The position numbers and the translations under genes were made by a program. Below, one piece after another: positions 41,445 to 47,586 of a stretch of 64,000 nucleotides of DNA. Every line of letters starts with the position of its first letter. Position 1 is the first letter of the stretch. Origin of the DNA: Bacteroidales bacterium (GTDB lineage Bacteria; Bacteroidota; Bacteroidia; Bacteroidales; G3-4614); NCBI GenBank assembly GCA_017935575.1, contig JAGBHI010000050.1, forward strand, positions 1-64,000, read 5' to 3'. The notes beneath the pieces are model-generated. The model saw only the letters and a list, made by a program, of their open reading frames with translations, did no database searches and had not been told where the DNA came from.

Positions 41445-41467
41445 ATAGAAAATTTTTCCTATTTTCG
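41438..41467 (+). promoter_or_regulatory. Promoter of the DUF2795 gene
   Basis: TTG (41438-41440), 19 bp, then TATTTTCG (41460-41467), one mismatch from TAnnTTTG. The expected start site lies just before a structured 5' leader of about 110 nt. Confidence 0.55.
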
Positions 41468-41470
41468 CGC

Positions 41471-41553
41471 CCGATTTAAAGAGAAATATTAAATAATTTA
41501 AAAATCGGAGCTGTGTTTTGCTTTAAAAAAGCATAAGAAATTCCTTTCCACAG
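41471..41553 (+). promoter_or_regulatory. Structured 5' leader of the DUF2795 mRNA
   Basis: Two helices lie in tandem: CCGATTT (41471-41477) with AAATCGG (41502-41508), extended inside by AAA/TTT; and CTGTG (41511-41515) with CACAG (41549-41553), enclosing TGCTT/AAGCA. Together they take up most of the untranslated leader. No known riboswitch class is recognised. It could set mRNA stability or translation. Confidence 0.4.
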
Positions 41554-41584
41554 TTGAATGATTTACTAAAAAACGGAAAATATT

Positions 41585-41806
41585 ATGTATTGGACATTAG
41601 AATTGGCTTCTAAATTGGAAGATGCACCATGGCCTGCAACAAAAGATGAATTAATAGACTATGCAATTCGCTCTGGAGCACCACTTGAAGTAATTGAAAA
41701 TTTGCAAGAAATTGAAGACGAGGGAGAGATATACGAATGTATTGAAGACATCTGGCCCGACTATCCCACAAAAGAAGATTTTTTCTTCAACGAGGAGGAG
41801 TATTAA
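41585..41806 (+). CDS. DUF2795 family small acidic protein
   Basis: A 73-residue acidic protein (MYWTLELASKLEDAPWPATKDELIDYAI..., C-terminus FFFNEEEY) that matches the small DUF2795 family of Bacteroidota; its function is not known to me. It has its own promoter and structured leader. Its last codons (FNEEEY-stop) reappear at 47482-47504, beyond the restriction/RiPP region, which marks this gene's 3' end as a likely insertion point. Confidence 0.8.
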   Translation: MYWTLELASKLEDAPWPATKDELIDYAIRSGAPLEVIENLQEIEDEGEIYECIEDIWPDYPTKEDFFFNEEEY

Positions 41807-41807
41807 T
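41785..41807 (+). repeat. Direct repeat, left copy (end of the DUF2795 gene)
   Basis: CTTCAACGAGGAGGAGTAT plus TAAT. It matches 47482-47504 at 21 of 23 positions; both differences are G to A at third codon positions. It lies at the left edge of the proposed island and may be an attachment site or target duplication. Confidence 0.6.
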
Positions 41808-41837
41808 AGTCTACAGATATGTTAAATAATTGAATAT

Positions 41838-41873
41838 CAACGCGATAGACAAAGATAATTTGTTTGTCGCGTT
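41838..41873 (+). terminator. Terminator after the DUF2795 gene
   Basis: A 16-bp stem with wobble pairs (41838-41853 with 41859-41874) and GATAA loop, followed by GGAGTTTT, 31 bp past the stop codon. Confidence 0.75.
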
Positions 41874-41900
41874 GGAGTTTTAAGGCCTTTTAAGGTGTGA

Positions 41901-41969
41901 TTTATTTGTCTAAATTACGGTTTTCCTTCTCAAAACCGGAGTTTATTTGTCTAAAATACATTACCTTTG
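41901..41969 (+). promoter_or_regulatory. dam operon control region: direct repeats, hairpin and -7 box
   Basis: TTTATTTGTCTAAATTAC (41901-41918) and TTTATTTGTCTAAAATAC (41942-41959) are 17/18 identical and start 41 bp apart, close to four helical turns. Between them, CGGTTTT and AAAACCG form a stem. TACCTTTG (41962-41969) is a perfect -7 box directly after the second repeat, with a TTTG only 12 bp upstream inside that repeat. A regulator bound to the repeats would cover the -33 region; the XRE protein at 45.2 kb is a candidate. Confidence 0.55.
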
Positions 41970-41992
41970 CTTCTCCTCAGGAATATTAAAAT

Positions 41993-41998
41993 AGGAGG
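41993..41998 (+). promoter_or_regulatory. Strong Shine-Dalgarno site of the dam gene
   Basis: AGGAGG ends 9 bp before the ATG at 42008. Most genes here have A-rich leaders without such a site, as is usual in Bacteroidota, so this fits foreign origin. TTCTCCT at 41971-41977 could pair with it, if transcription starts early enough to include it. Confidence 0.6.
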
Positions 41999-42007
41999 AA
42001 AAAGCAT

Positions 42008-42919
42008 ATGAGAAAACTATATACATATCCGGCAAAACCATTTGTTAAATGGGTAGGGGGTAAAACGCAACTTCTTGACGATATAAAGAAGGCTTTGCCT
42101 CGTAATTTATCACAGATAAATGATGTGACTTATATTGAGCCATTTGTTGGTGGAGGAGCTGTTTTATTTTGGATTTTGCAAGAATATCCGAATATAACTA
42201 AAGCTATAATCAATGATATAAATGAAGAATTAATTTGTACTTATCGTGTAATAAAATCAGATGTTGAAAAATTGATTCTTGAGTTGACACGAATTCAAGC
42301 TGAATACCTTGCACTGAATGACGTTGCAAGAAAAGATTATTTTTTATCACAACGTGAACGTTATAATGAAAAAAATAATTCAGATATTGAAACTGCTGCA
42401 TTATTTATTTTCTTGAATCGAACTTGCTTTAATGGATTGTACCGTGTAAATTCTAAAGGAAAGTTTAATGTCCCACACGGAAGATATACGAATCCTAAAA
42501 TTTGTGATGAAGAAACGTTGAGAGCTGATTCTGTTGTTCTACAACGAGTTGAGATTCTTTGTGGTGATTTTGCACAAACTGGTAAATATGCAGATAATAA
42601 TGTCTTGTATTATTTTGATCCACCATATCGTCCTTTAACAGAGACTTCTGCATTTATTTCTTATGCAAAAGATGGTTTTGATGACGCTGAACAGACACGT
42701 TTACGCGATTTTTGCGAGCAGATAGCAGCACACAAATCTTTATTTGTGGCAAGTAATTCAGACCCTCAAAATGTAGATAATGGAGATGATTTTTTTGATC
42801 ATCTTTACAAAAGATTCTCAATTAAACGAGTTTTTGCTGCGAGGATGATAAATTCAAAAGGAAATGGGCGTGGAGCGATTTCCGAAATAATGATTTCTAA
42901 TGTTGCCAATGCTTACTGA
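42008..42919 (+). CDS. DNA adenine methylase, DpnM/Dam type (GATC)
   Basis: Class alpha N6-adenine methyltransferase of 303 residues. Motif X/I region FVKWVGGKTQLL, EPFVGGGAVLF (SAM-binding motif I) and catalytic motif IV D204-P-P-Y are all present. Similarity of arrangement to the DpnII system predicts methylation of GATC on double-stranded DNA, protecting host DNA from the nuclease encoded next. It is preceded by a strong Shine-Dalgarno site and an unusual control region. The nuclease gene overlaps its end. Specificity is inferred from the partner nuclease. Confidence 0.92.
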   Translation: MRKLYTYPAKPFVKWVGGKTQLLDDIKKALPRNLSQINDVTYIEPFVGGGAVLFWILQEYPNITKAIINDINEELICTYRVIKSDVEKLILELTRIQAEYLALNDVARKDYFLSQRERYNEKNNSDIETAALFIFLNRTCFNGLYRVNSKGKFNVPHGRYTNPKICDEETLRADSVVLQRVEILCGDFAQTGKYADNNVLYYFDPPYRPLTETSAFISYAKDGFDDAEQTRLRDFCEQIAAHKSLFVASNSDPQNVDNGDDFFDHLYKRFSIKRVFAARMINSKGNGRGAISEIMISNVANAY

Positions 42920-43778
42920 TATGAGAGACTTTGATACATGGCTAGCTGGTTTTAGACCTTCTATAGCTGATTATAAATATTACGTTGATTTCGATAAGGT
43001 TTTCAATAATGTGGAAGCTATTAAAATTCCACTCAATATTTTGAATTCGCTTATAGGTTCCAAGAATATAGAAAATGAATTCAGAAATATTTTGGAACAA
43101 TATCCAGAAACTCTAAGATGTATTCCTATTCTTTTGGCCAAGCGTGAACTTGACATTATGGCTATGGATGAAGAGGGGCAGATTGATTTTCATTTTGACA
43201 AGCCCAATTGCACGAATGAAGATTATGTCAAATTCATGCGAAAGACTGGTCTTTTTGATTTGATGGAGAGTCATATTGTCAACAATCTTGTAGATTACGT
43301 GACGGGTATAGAAACAGGACTAGACTCAAATGGACGTAAGAATCGAGGTGGTCATCTTATGGAGAATCTTGTAGAGGGCTTTCTTTGTAAAGCTGGACTT
43401 GTGAAAGGTGTTGATTATTTCAAGGAAATGTATATTCATGAAATTGAGGCCAAATGGGGAATAGATCTGTCTTTGATCTCCAATAATGGTGGTGCAGAGA
43501 AAAGATTTGATTTTGTGGTAAAAGGAAATGATACCATTTATGGAATAGAAACTAACTTTTATACCAGTAGTGGTTCCAAATTGAATGAAACGGCACGTAG
43601 TTACAAAACTATTACCATGGAAACCAAAGATTTGGGATATTTTAAATTTGTTTGGTTCACCGATGGTTGTGGCTGGCGCAGTGCAAAGAATAATTTGAAA
43701 GAAACCTTTGATGTGTTGGAACACCTTTATAATATTGCGGATCTTGAAAATGGAATAATTCCAAAAGTTCTTATCTAA
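42900..43778 (+). CDS. Type II restriction endonuclease, DpnII family (GATC)
   Basis: Cuts unmethylated GATC. The protein resembles DpnII along its length: FRPSIADYKYYVDF near the start, NILNSLIGSKNIE, NLVDYVTGIETGLDSNGRKNR, and GSKLNETARSYK near the end. Probable nuclease residues are in FDFVVKG and the GIETNFY strand. The 292-residue form begins at 42900, inside the end of dam; ATGs at 42909 and 42921 are also possible, the last directly after the dam stop. Expression after the methylase is the usual safe order. The second methylase starts directly at its stop. Confidence 0.93.
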   Translation: MLPMLTDMRDFDTWLAGFRPSIADYKYYVDFDKVFNNVEAIKIPLNILNSLIGSKNIENEFRNILEQYPETLRCIPILLAKRELDIMAMDEEGQIDFHFDKPNCTNEDYVKFMRKTGLFDLMESHIVNNLVDYVTGIETGLDSNGRKNRGGHLMENLVEGFLCKAGLVKGVDYFKEMYIHEIEAKWGIDLSLISNNGGAEKRFDFVVKGNDTIYGIETNFYTSSGSKLNETARSYKTITMETKDLGYFKFVWFTDGCGWRSAKNNLKETFDVLEHLYNIADLENGIIPKVLI

Positions 43779-44660
43779 ATGCCAACATCCTATTATAAGT
43801 CAGAGAACAAGGATTTTACCCTTTTGAAAGGAGATTGTATCGAACTGTTGAATTCATTTGATTTTAAGTTCGATATGATTTTTGCTGACCCTCCTTATCA
43901 TCTTTCCAATGGAGGAATCAGTGTTCAAAACGGTAAAATGGTATCTGTCAATAAGGGCGATTGGGACAAGTCCAATGGATACGAGGAAGATTACCTGTTT
44001 GATAAATCTTGGATTTCTGCTTGCCGGAATAAGTTGAAATCCAATGGAACGATTTGGATAAGTGGTACTTATCATAATATTTTTTCGGTAGCTAGATGCC
44101 TAACAGAATTGGGCTTTAAGATATTGAACTGCATTACGTGGGAGAAAACAAATCCTCCCCCAAATTTATCTTGTAAATATTTCACCTATTCTGCTGAGTA
44201 TATCCTTTGGGCTCGTAAAGAGCCCAAAGTTCCCCATCTCTTCAATTATGAGTTAATGAAAAAGATCAATGGAGGAACTCAGATGCGTGATGTTTGGCGA
44301 TTACCAGCTATTGCACGATGGGAAAAGTCTTGTGGTAAACATCCTACTCAAAAACCATTGTGCGTTCTGTCACGAATCATTCAGGCTTCAACTCTTCCTG
44401 ATGCATGGATTTTAGACCCATTTACAGGTAGTAGTACAACAGGTATTGCTGCAAACCTATTAGGTCGTCGTTTTCTTGGAATAGATCAAAATGGCGAATT
44501 TTTGGACCTGAGTAAAGCCCGCCGAGAGGAAATCAACGACATCTCAAAACGTACTTTGTATTTGGAGAAACTTCAAAAGCAAGCTCAAATATTTGAAGAT
44601 AATGAGATTCAAGCTATTAATGAACCTTCTGTAGAATATGGGATGGACTTACCGTTTTAA
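43779..44660 (+). CDS. DNA adenine methylase, DpnA type (second methylase of the system)
   Basis: Beta-class N6-adenine methyltransferase of 293 residues: motif IV D37-P-P-Y comes first (FADPPYHLS), and the SAM motif I is near the C-terminus (DPFTGSSTTGIAA), with HPTQKPL between, as in M.DpnIIB (DpnA). DpnA methylates GATC in single-stranded as well as double-stranded DNA, which protects incoming DNA during transformation; that role is known for the pneumococcal enzyme and inferred here. It abuts the nuclease gene with no gap. The operon order is methylase 1, nuclease, methylase 2; DpnII of pneumococcus has the order M, A, B. Confidence 0.93.
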   Translation: MPTSYYKSENKDFTLLKGDCIELLNSFDFKFDMIFADPPYHLSNGGISVQNGKMVSVNKGDWDKSNGYEEDYLFDKSWISACRNKLKSNGTIWISGTYHNIFSVARCLTELGFKILNCITWEKTNPPPNLSCKYFTYSAEYILWARKEPKVPHLFNYELMKKINGGTQMRDVWRLPAIARWEKSCGKHPTQKPLCVLSRIIQASTLPDAWILDPFTGSSTTGIAANLLGRRFLGIDQNGEFLDLSKARREEINDISKRTLYLEKLQKQAQIFEDNEIQAINEPSVEYGMDLPF

Positions 44661-44662
44661 TT

Positions 44663-45199
44663 TTAATTCCAGATATTACATAGTTTATTATATAACATAG
44701 ATCTTCCGCTTCGATTCCAATATGTTATATCCTGTTCTATGAAAAGCCATTTTAATGACTTGAAGATAACCTCTATAGAGTGTCCAGATGTAAATGAAAA
44801 TTGGAAATATTCAGAATCATTGATCTGTTTACAAGCGAAAGTCTTATCCAACAGCCCTTTTAAACGAGAAAATTCAGTAGAATTTTCAGCTTTTTTATTG
44901 ATTAAATCATTTGTTATATCATCATGGCTTGGACGATTCCCAGTTGAAATGATATTACCATGCTTTCCATATCTAAATTGTGTGTTCTCAACTCTAACTT
45001 CAAAATCAACACCTTTATTTAGGGCTGTAGGACGTTTAAGATAAATGCGTTTATTATTTTGCAGTGTTTCTACAAAGTAGTAATATTCTGTAACCGAAGT
45101 AGTTGTACCGGGCATTTCTTTTAAAAACTCTTCAATAAGTTGTTTTCGGTAAGAAGCCTTATCCGCAGCGGTAATATTAAGTGTTATATTCGTAGCCAT
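44663..45199 (-). CDS. Unknown protein, convergent with the DpnII operon
   Basis: I do not recognise this 178-residue protein. It has no signal peptide or membrane segment. Visible features: a YYYFVETLQNNKRIYLKRPTALNKGVDFEVRVE segment (here in part: YLKRPTALNKGVDFEV), which looks beta-rich and could be a nucleic-acid-binding or nuclease-like core, and a C-terminal IEQDITYWNRSGRSML. It lies 1 bp after the XRE regulator gene on the same strand and is transcribed toward the second methylase, whose stop is 2 bp from its own. The tight fit suggests one functional unit with the restriction system, for example a modulator. Confidence 0.6.
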   Translation of the reverse strand: MATNITLNITAADKASYRKQLIEEFLKEMPGTTTSVTEYYYFVETLQNNKRIYLKRPTALNKGVDFEVRVENTQFRYGKHGNIISTGNRPSHDDITNDLINKKAENSTEFSRLKGLLDKTFACKQINDSEYFQFSFTSGHSIEVIFKSLKWLFIEQDITYWNRSGRSMLYNKLCNIWN

Positions 45200-45200
45200 A

Positions 45201-45416
45201 TTATTGTTGAAAAAGTTCTTGTATCTGAATATTTAGTGCTTTAGCAATTTTTTCTATATTACAGAGTGTGATATTCTTCTCTGCACGTTCAATCATTCCT
45301 ATATATGTGCGATGTACTCCAGCTAACTCTGCAAGTTTTTCTTGAGATAGTCCTTGGCTTATTCTATGCTGCTGTACATTCTTGCCAAATAGGAGTAGAA
45401 TGGGTTCTTTATTCAT
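45201..45416 (-). CDS. Small XRE-family DNA-binding protein (possible RM controller)
   Basis: A 71-residue protein that is essentially one helix-turn-helix domain: QHRISQGLSQEKLAELAGVHRTYIGMIERAEKNIT carries the helices (key: LSQEKLAELAGV and TYIGMIER). Size and makeup match controller (C) proteins of type II restriction systems, which time nuclease expression. It sits 1 bp before the unknown 178-aa gene and has its own promoter. Whether it binds the direct repeats before dam or the inverted repeat near 45527-45555 is open. Confidence 0.8.
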   Translation of the reverse strand: MNKEPILLLFGKNVQQHRISQGLSQEKLAELAGVHRTYIGMIERAEKNITLCNIEKIAKALNIQIQELFQQ

Positions 45417-45454
45417 TGATTAAAAAGAGTAAATTGTACTATATTAATTGATTG

Positions 45455-45485
45455 CAAATTTATCGATGCTACCTAAAGTTATCAA
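45455..45485 (-). promoter_or_regulatory. Promoter of the XRE gene
   Basis: On the minus strand, TTG (45485-45483), 20 bp and TAAATTTG (45462-45455) match the Bacteroidota promoter. The start codon is 39 bp downstream. Confidence 0.7.
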
Positions 45486-45526
45486 CATACTATAATTAGC
45501 AAACAGCGTTTCTGATTTAAATAGAC

Positions 45527-45555
45527 TGTCAGTTTAAATGTTTAATTATCTGACA
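45527..45555. repeat. Inverted repeat between the XRE and RiPP promoters
   Basis: TGTCAG (45527-45532) and CTGACA (45550-45555) form an inverted repeat with a 17-bp AT-rich spacer. It lies between two divergent promoters and could be a regulator site. The gap 45417-45740 holds otherwise only the two promoters and a TTTCCTG/CAGGAAA repeat (45647-45676) in the RiPP leader. Confidence 0.35.
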
Positions 45556-45598
45556 TATTGGCAGTATTTTCCTGTTTTTGTAAAAGTATGGTACAAAT

Positions 45599-45630
45599 TT
45601 TGTTGTTTTTTTCTAATGGTATATACTTTG
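45599..45630 (+). promoter_or_regulatory. Promoter of the RiPP precursor gene
   Basis: TTTG (45599-45602), 20 bp and ATACTTTG (45623-45630), one mismatch from TAnnTTTG. The precursor ATG is 111 bp downstream; the leader contains a TTTCCTG/CAGGAAA inverted repeat (45647-45676). Confidence 0.6.
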
Positions 45631-45740
45631 TCTCTAATCAAATAACTTTCCTGCAACAATTATAGATGTCAGGAAACATATAGTTAACGTCCTTAAGAGA
45701 CACATTATTAACCGCCTTTGGGCATAAAAACGATTAGCTT

Positions 45741-45863
45741 ATGAAGAAATTTCAAAAGCCCCAATTGGTAGCTCAAGGTTCTGCACAAATGGCGGATTGC
45801 CGACCAAATAGCAGACCGTGTGGTAGACCATGCAACCCTCCTGGACCTGGAGGACATCGCTAA
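45741..45863 (+). CDS. RiPP precursor peptide (Cys/Arg/Pro/Gly-rich core)
   Basis: A 40-codon gene, too short for most gene callers, that looks like the substrate of the radical SAM enzyme after it. The leader (residues 1-16, MKKFQKPQLVAQGSAQ) contains F4-x-x-P7-x-L9-x-x-x-G13, the pattern known from lasso-peptide and other RRE-bound leaders (Y-x-x-P-x-L-x-x-x-G). The tail begins at C20 and follows a four-residue period, RPNS, RPCG, RPCN, PPGP, ending GGHR, with cysteines C20, C27 and C31. The peptide has no signal sequence. The radical SAM gene with an N-terminal PqqD-like domain starts 53 bp downstream. The modified positions are probably in the Cys/Arg-Pro core; chemistry is unknown. Confidence 0.75.
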   Translation: MKKFQKPQLVAQGSAQMADCRPNSRPCGRPCNPPGPGGHR

Positions 45864-45867
45864 ACCG

Positions 45868-45901
45868 TATATCAGATGGTGGTAACACATCATCTGATAT
45901 A
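45868..45901 (+). terminator. Hairpin between precursor and maturase (attenuator)
   Basis: A perfect 11-bp stem (45868-45878 with 45891-45901), extendable to about 14 bp inside with one G-U pair, followed by TTAATTTTAT. It lies between the precursor stop and the maturase start. Partial termination here would give more precursor than enzyme mRNA, as seen in many RiPP operons. Confidence 0.6.
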
Positions 45902-45916
45902 TTAATTTTATCGTTT

Positions 45917-47359
45917 ATGAAGTATTTTAGAATAAATCAACAAGTTCTTTTTCGCCACTTTGGAGATTTCGGTTATATAACAGATAATAGAAATTTTGGT
46001 TATAACCTACCAGGAAATGATTTTATTCTTGGTGATGAAATTATTTCTGAAACTGGAGCCGATATTATATCTTGTTTAGAAAAGACTCCTCTTTCAATTG
46101 ATGAAATAATTCATAGAGTTATTGAAATTTTTGAACCAGAAGAGTGTCTGCGGTCTAATGTCATTGAATTTTTAGAACTTTTGTGTTCTAAAGGTTTTAT
46201 TCTTAGTGGAGAGTCTATTGAGGAATGTATGAATTGTAGTGCTATCATTAGAAATGATAGTCAAAGAGTAGTAGAGGCAGATTCAAGTACTATTGATACT
46301 CAAACATTTTTATCAGAACATTATGGAGATCGACCATTTCCTACAAGTATTCATGTTGAAATAGCAAGTGAATGTAATGAACGATGTGTTCATTGTTATA
46401 TTCCACATGAATTTAAGCAAGATTTGATTGATGAAAACTTATTCGATTCAATACTCAGCCAAGCTGTAGGATTAAAATTACTGCATATTACAATAAGCGG
46501 TGGAGAACCTATGCTTCATCCTCATTTTATTGATTTTATGAGAAAATGCAGAGAAGCAGATATGTCCGTTAATATTCTTTCTAATCTTACATTACTCAAT
46601 GATGAGATGATTGAGGAAATGAAGTTGAATCCATTGCTTAGTGTTCAGACTTCTATTTATTCAATGCAAGCGAATATCCATGATGGTATAACTCATCAGA
46701 AAGGAAGTTTATCTAAAACTGTTGCCTCGGTTATTAAACTGATAGAAAATCATATTCCTATTCAAATAAGCTGTCCTGTAATTAAAAATAATGTTGATTC
46801 ATATCAAGGAGTTAAGGAATGGGCTACAAAACTAAAAATATCTGTAGGCATTGATTACTCAATTATAGCGCAATATAATCATAACAAAAGAAATATAAAT
46901 TGTAGATTATCAGCAGAAGATTTAAAAAATGTTATATCCAAGCAGTTTGGAAGTGACCCGATGTTTCGAGAAGAGACAGAAAAGGAAATAACTGAAAGAA
47001 GAAAAAAGACTAACAATGATTACATTTGTAGTGTATGTAATTCTTCTATTTGTATTGGAGCAAATGGGGATGTCTTTCCTTGTGTTGGATGGTCAAGTAA
47101 GATTCTAGGTAATATTAAGTCTCAGAGTCTTCAGGATGTATGGATGAGGTCAGAGACAGTAAAGGATTTGAGAAAAATTAAGTTTGGAGATTTCATTAAT
47201 TGCAAAAATTGTAGTTCAAAAGATTTTTGTACCATTTGTATGGTAAGGAATTCAAATGAAAGTTCTTCTAGCAATCCATTTGAGTTGAGTCGGTATTTTT
47301 GTGATATGGCAAAAATTAAAAAGGATATCTACAATGATTATTGGAAAAACAATAAGTGA
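45917..47359 (+). CDS. Radical SAM/SPASM peptide maturase with N-terminal RRE (PqqD-like) domain
   Basis: Predicted RiPP-modifying enzyme of 480 residues. Residues 1-105 resemble a PqqD-type RiPP recognition element (DEIISETGADIISCLEK, then a helical wing ending LLCSKGFILSG). The radical SAM core follows with the 4Fe-4S cysteines C153, C157 and C160 (CNERCVHC) and SAM motif ITISGGEPMLHP. The C-terminus is a SPASM domain: C371-x-x-C374, GANGDVFPC and CKNCSSKDFCTIC, enough for two auxiliary clusters. The start at 45917 avoids overlapping the hairpin and precursor; a longer in-frame form from 45830 would. Such enzymes form thioether or C-C crosslinks in peptides; which applies here is open. Confidence 0.9.
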   Translation: MKYFRINQQVLFRHFGDFGYITDNRNFGYNLPGNDFILGDEIISETGADIISCLEKTPLSIDEIIHRVIEIFEPEECLRSNVIEFLELLCSKGFILSGESIEECMNCSAIIRNDSQRVVEADSSTIDTQTFLSEHYGDRPFPTSIHVEIASECNERCVHCYIPHEFKQDLIDENLFDSILSQAVGLKLLHITISGGEPMLHPHFIDFMRKCREADMSVNILSNLTLLNDEMIEEMKLNPLLSVQTSIYSMQANIHDGITHQKGSLSKTVASVIKLIENHIPIQISCPVIKNNVDSYQGVKEWATKLKISVGIDYSIIAQYNHNKRNINCRLSAEDLKNVISKQFGSDPMFREETEKEITERRKKTNNDYICSVCNSSICIGANGDVFPCVGWSSKILGNIKSQSLQDVWMRSETVKDLRKIKFGDFINCKNCSSKDFCTICMVRNSNESSSSNPFELSRYFCDMAKIKKDIYNDYWKNNK

Positions 47360-47400
47360 AGTTTCGTTTGTTTGTCTACCAATTCCTCTCATCGCCTCAG

Positions 47401-47415
47401 ACCGTCTCAGACGGT
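47401..47415. repeat. Inverted repeat after the maturase gene
   Basis: ACCGTCT C AGACGGT is a perfect 7-bp inverted repeat 41 bp after the maturase stop. It may be a weak terminator, but the loop is too small unless inner pairs open, and no T-run follows directly. Confidence 0.4.
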
Positions 47416-47454
47416 GTGGTTTGTTTGCGCAAATTTCATTGATTATTGCATAAT

Positions 47455-47510
47455 ATATTGATAATCAATATAGATAAACCTCTTCAACGAAGAGGAATAT
47501 TAATCAATAT
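47455..47510. promoter_or_regulatory. Palindromes ahead of umuD
   Basis: ATATTGAT A ATCAATAT (47455-47471) is a perfect palindrome. AATCAATAT recurs at 47502-47510. Between them, CCTCTTC AAC GAAGAGG (47479-47495) forms a small hairpin, which overlaps the DUF2795-end copy. The repeats could be an SOS or other operator for umuDC; no known LexA box is recognised. Confidence 0.4.
47482..47504 (+). repeat. Direct repeat, right copy (remnant of the DUF2795 gene end)
   Basis: CTTCAACGAAGAGGAATAT plus TAAT. In frame it still reads FNEEEY-stop, the exact C-terminus of the DUF2795 protein, and matches 41785-41807 at 21 of 23 positions. Upstream sequence does not continue the match. It marks the right edge of the proposed island. 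Confidence 0.6.
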
Positions 47511-47586
47511 CAAAAAGATAATAAACTTTTTAGGAATGGAAATAAAAATATGATAAAATGAAAAGTAAATATATAACAACTAAACT

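Noticed and set aside
45830-45916. Upstream in-frame start of the radical SAM gene
   Set aside because: It would overlap the precursor and run through the hairpin; the added residues have no family look, while 45917 starts right at the PqqD-like domain.
47334-47453. 39-codon reading frame overlapping the end of the maturase gene, with two Cys
   Set aside because: It overlaps the maturase by 26 bp in another frame, lacks the leader motif and Cys/Arg/Pro core, and reads like chance sequence. The 45741 gene is a far better precursor.
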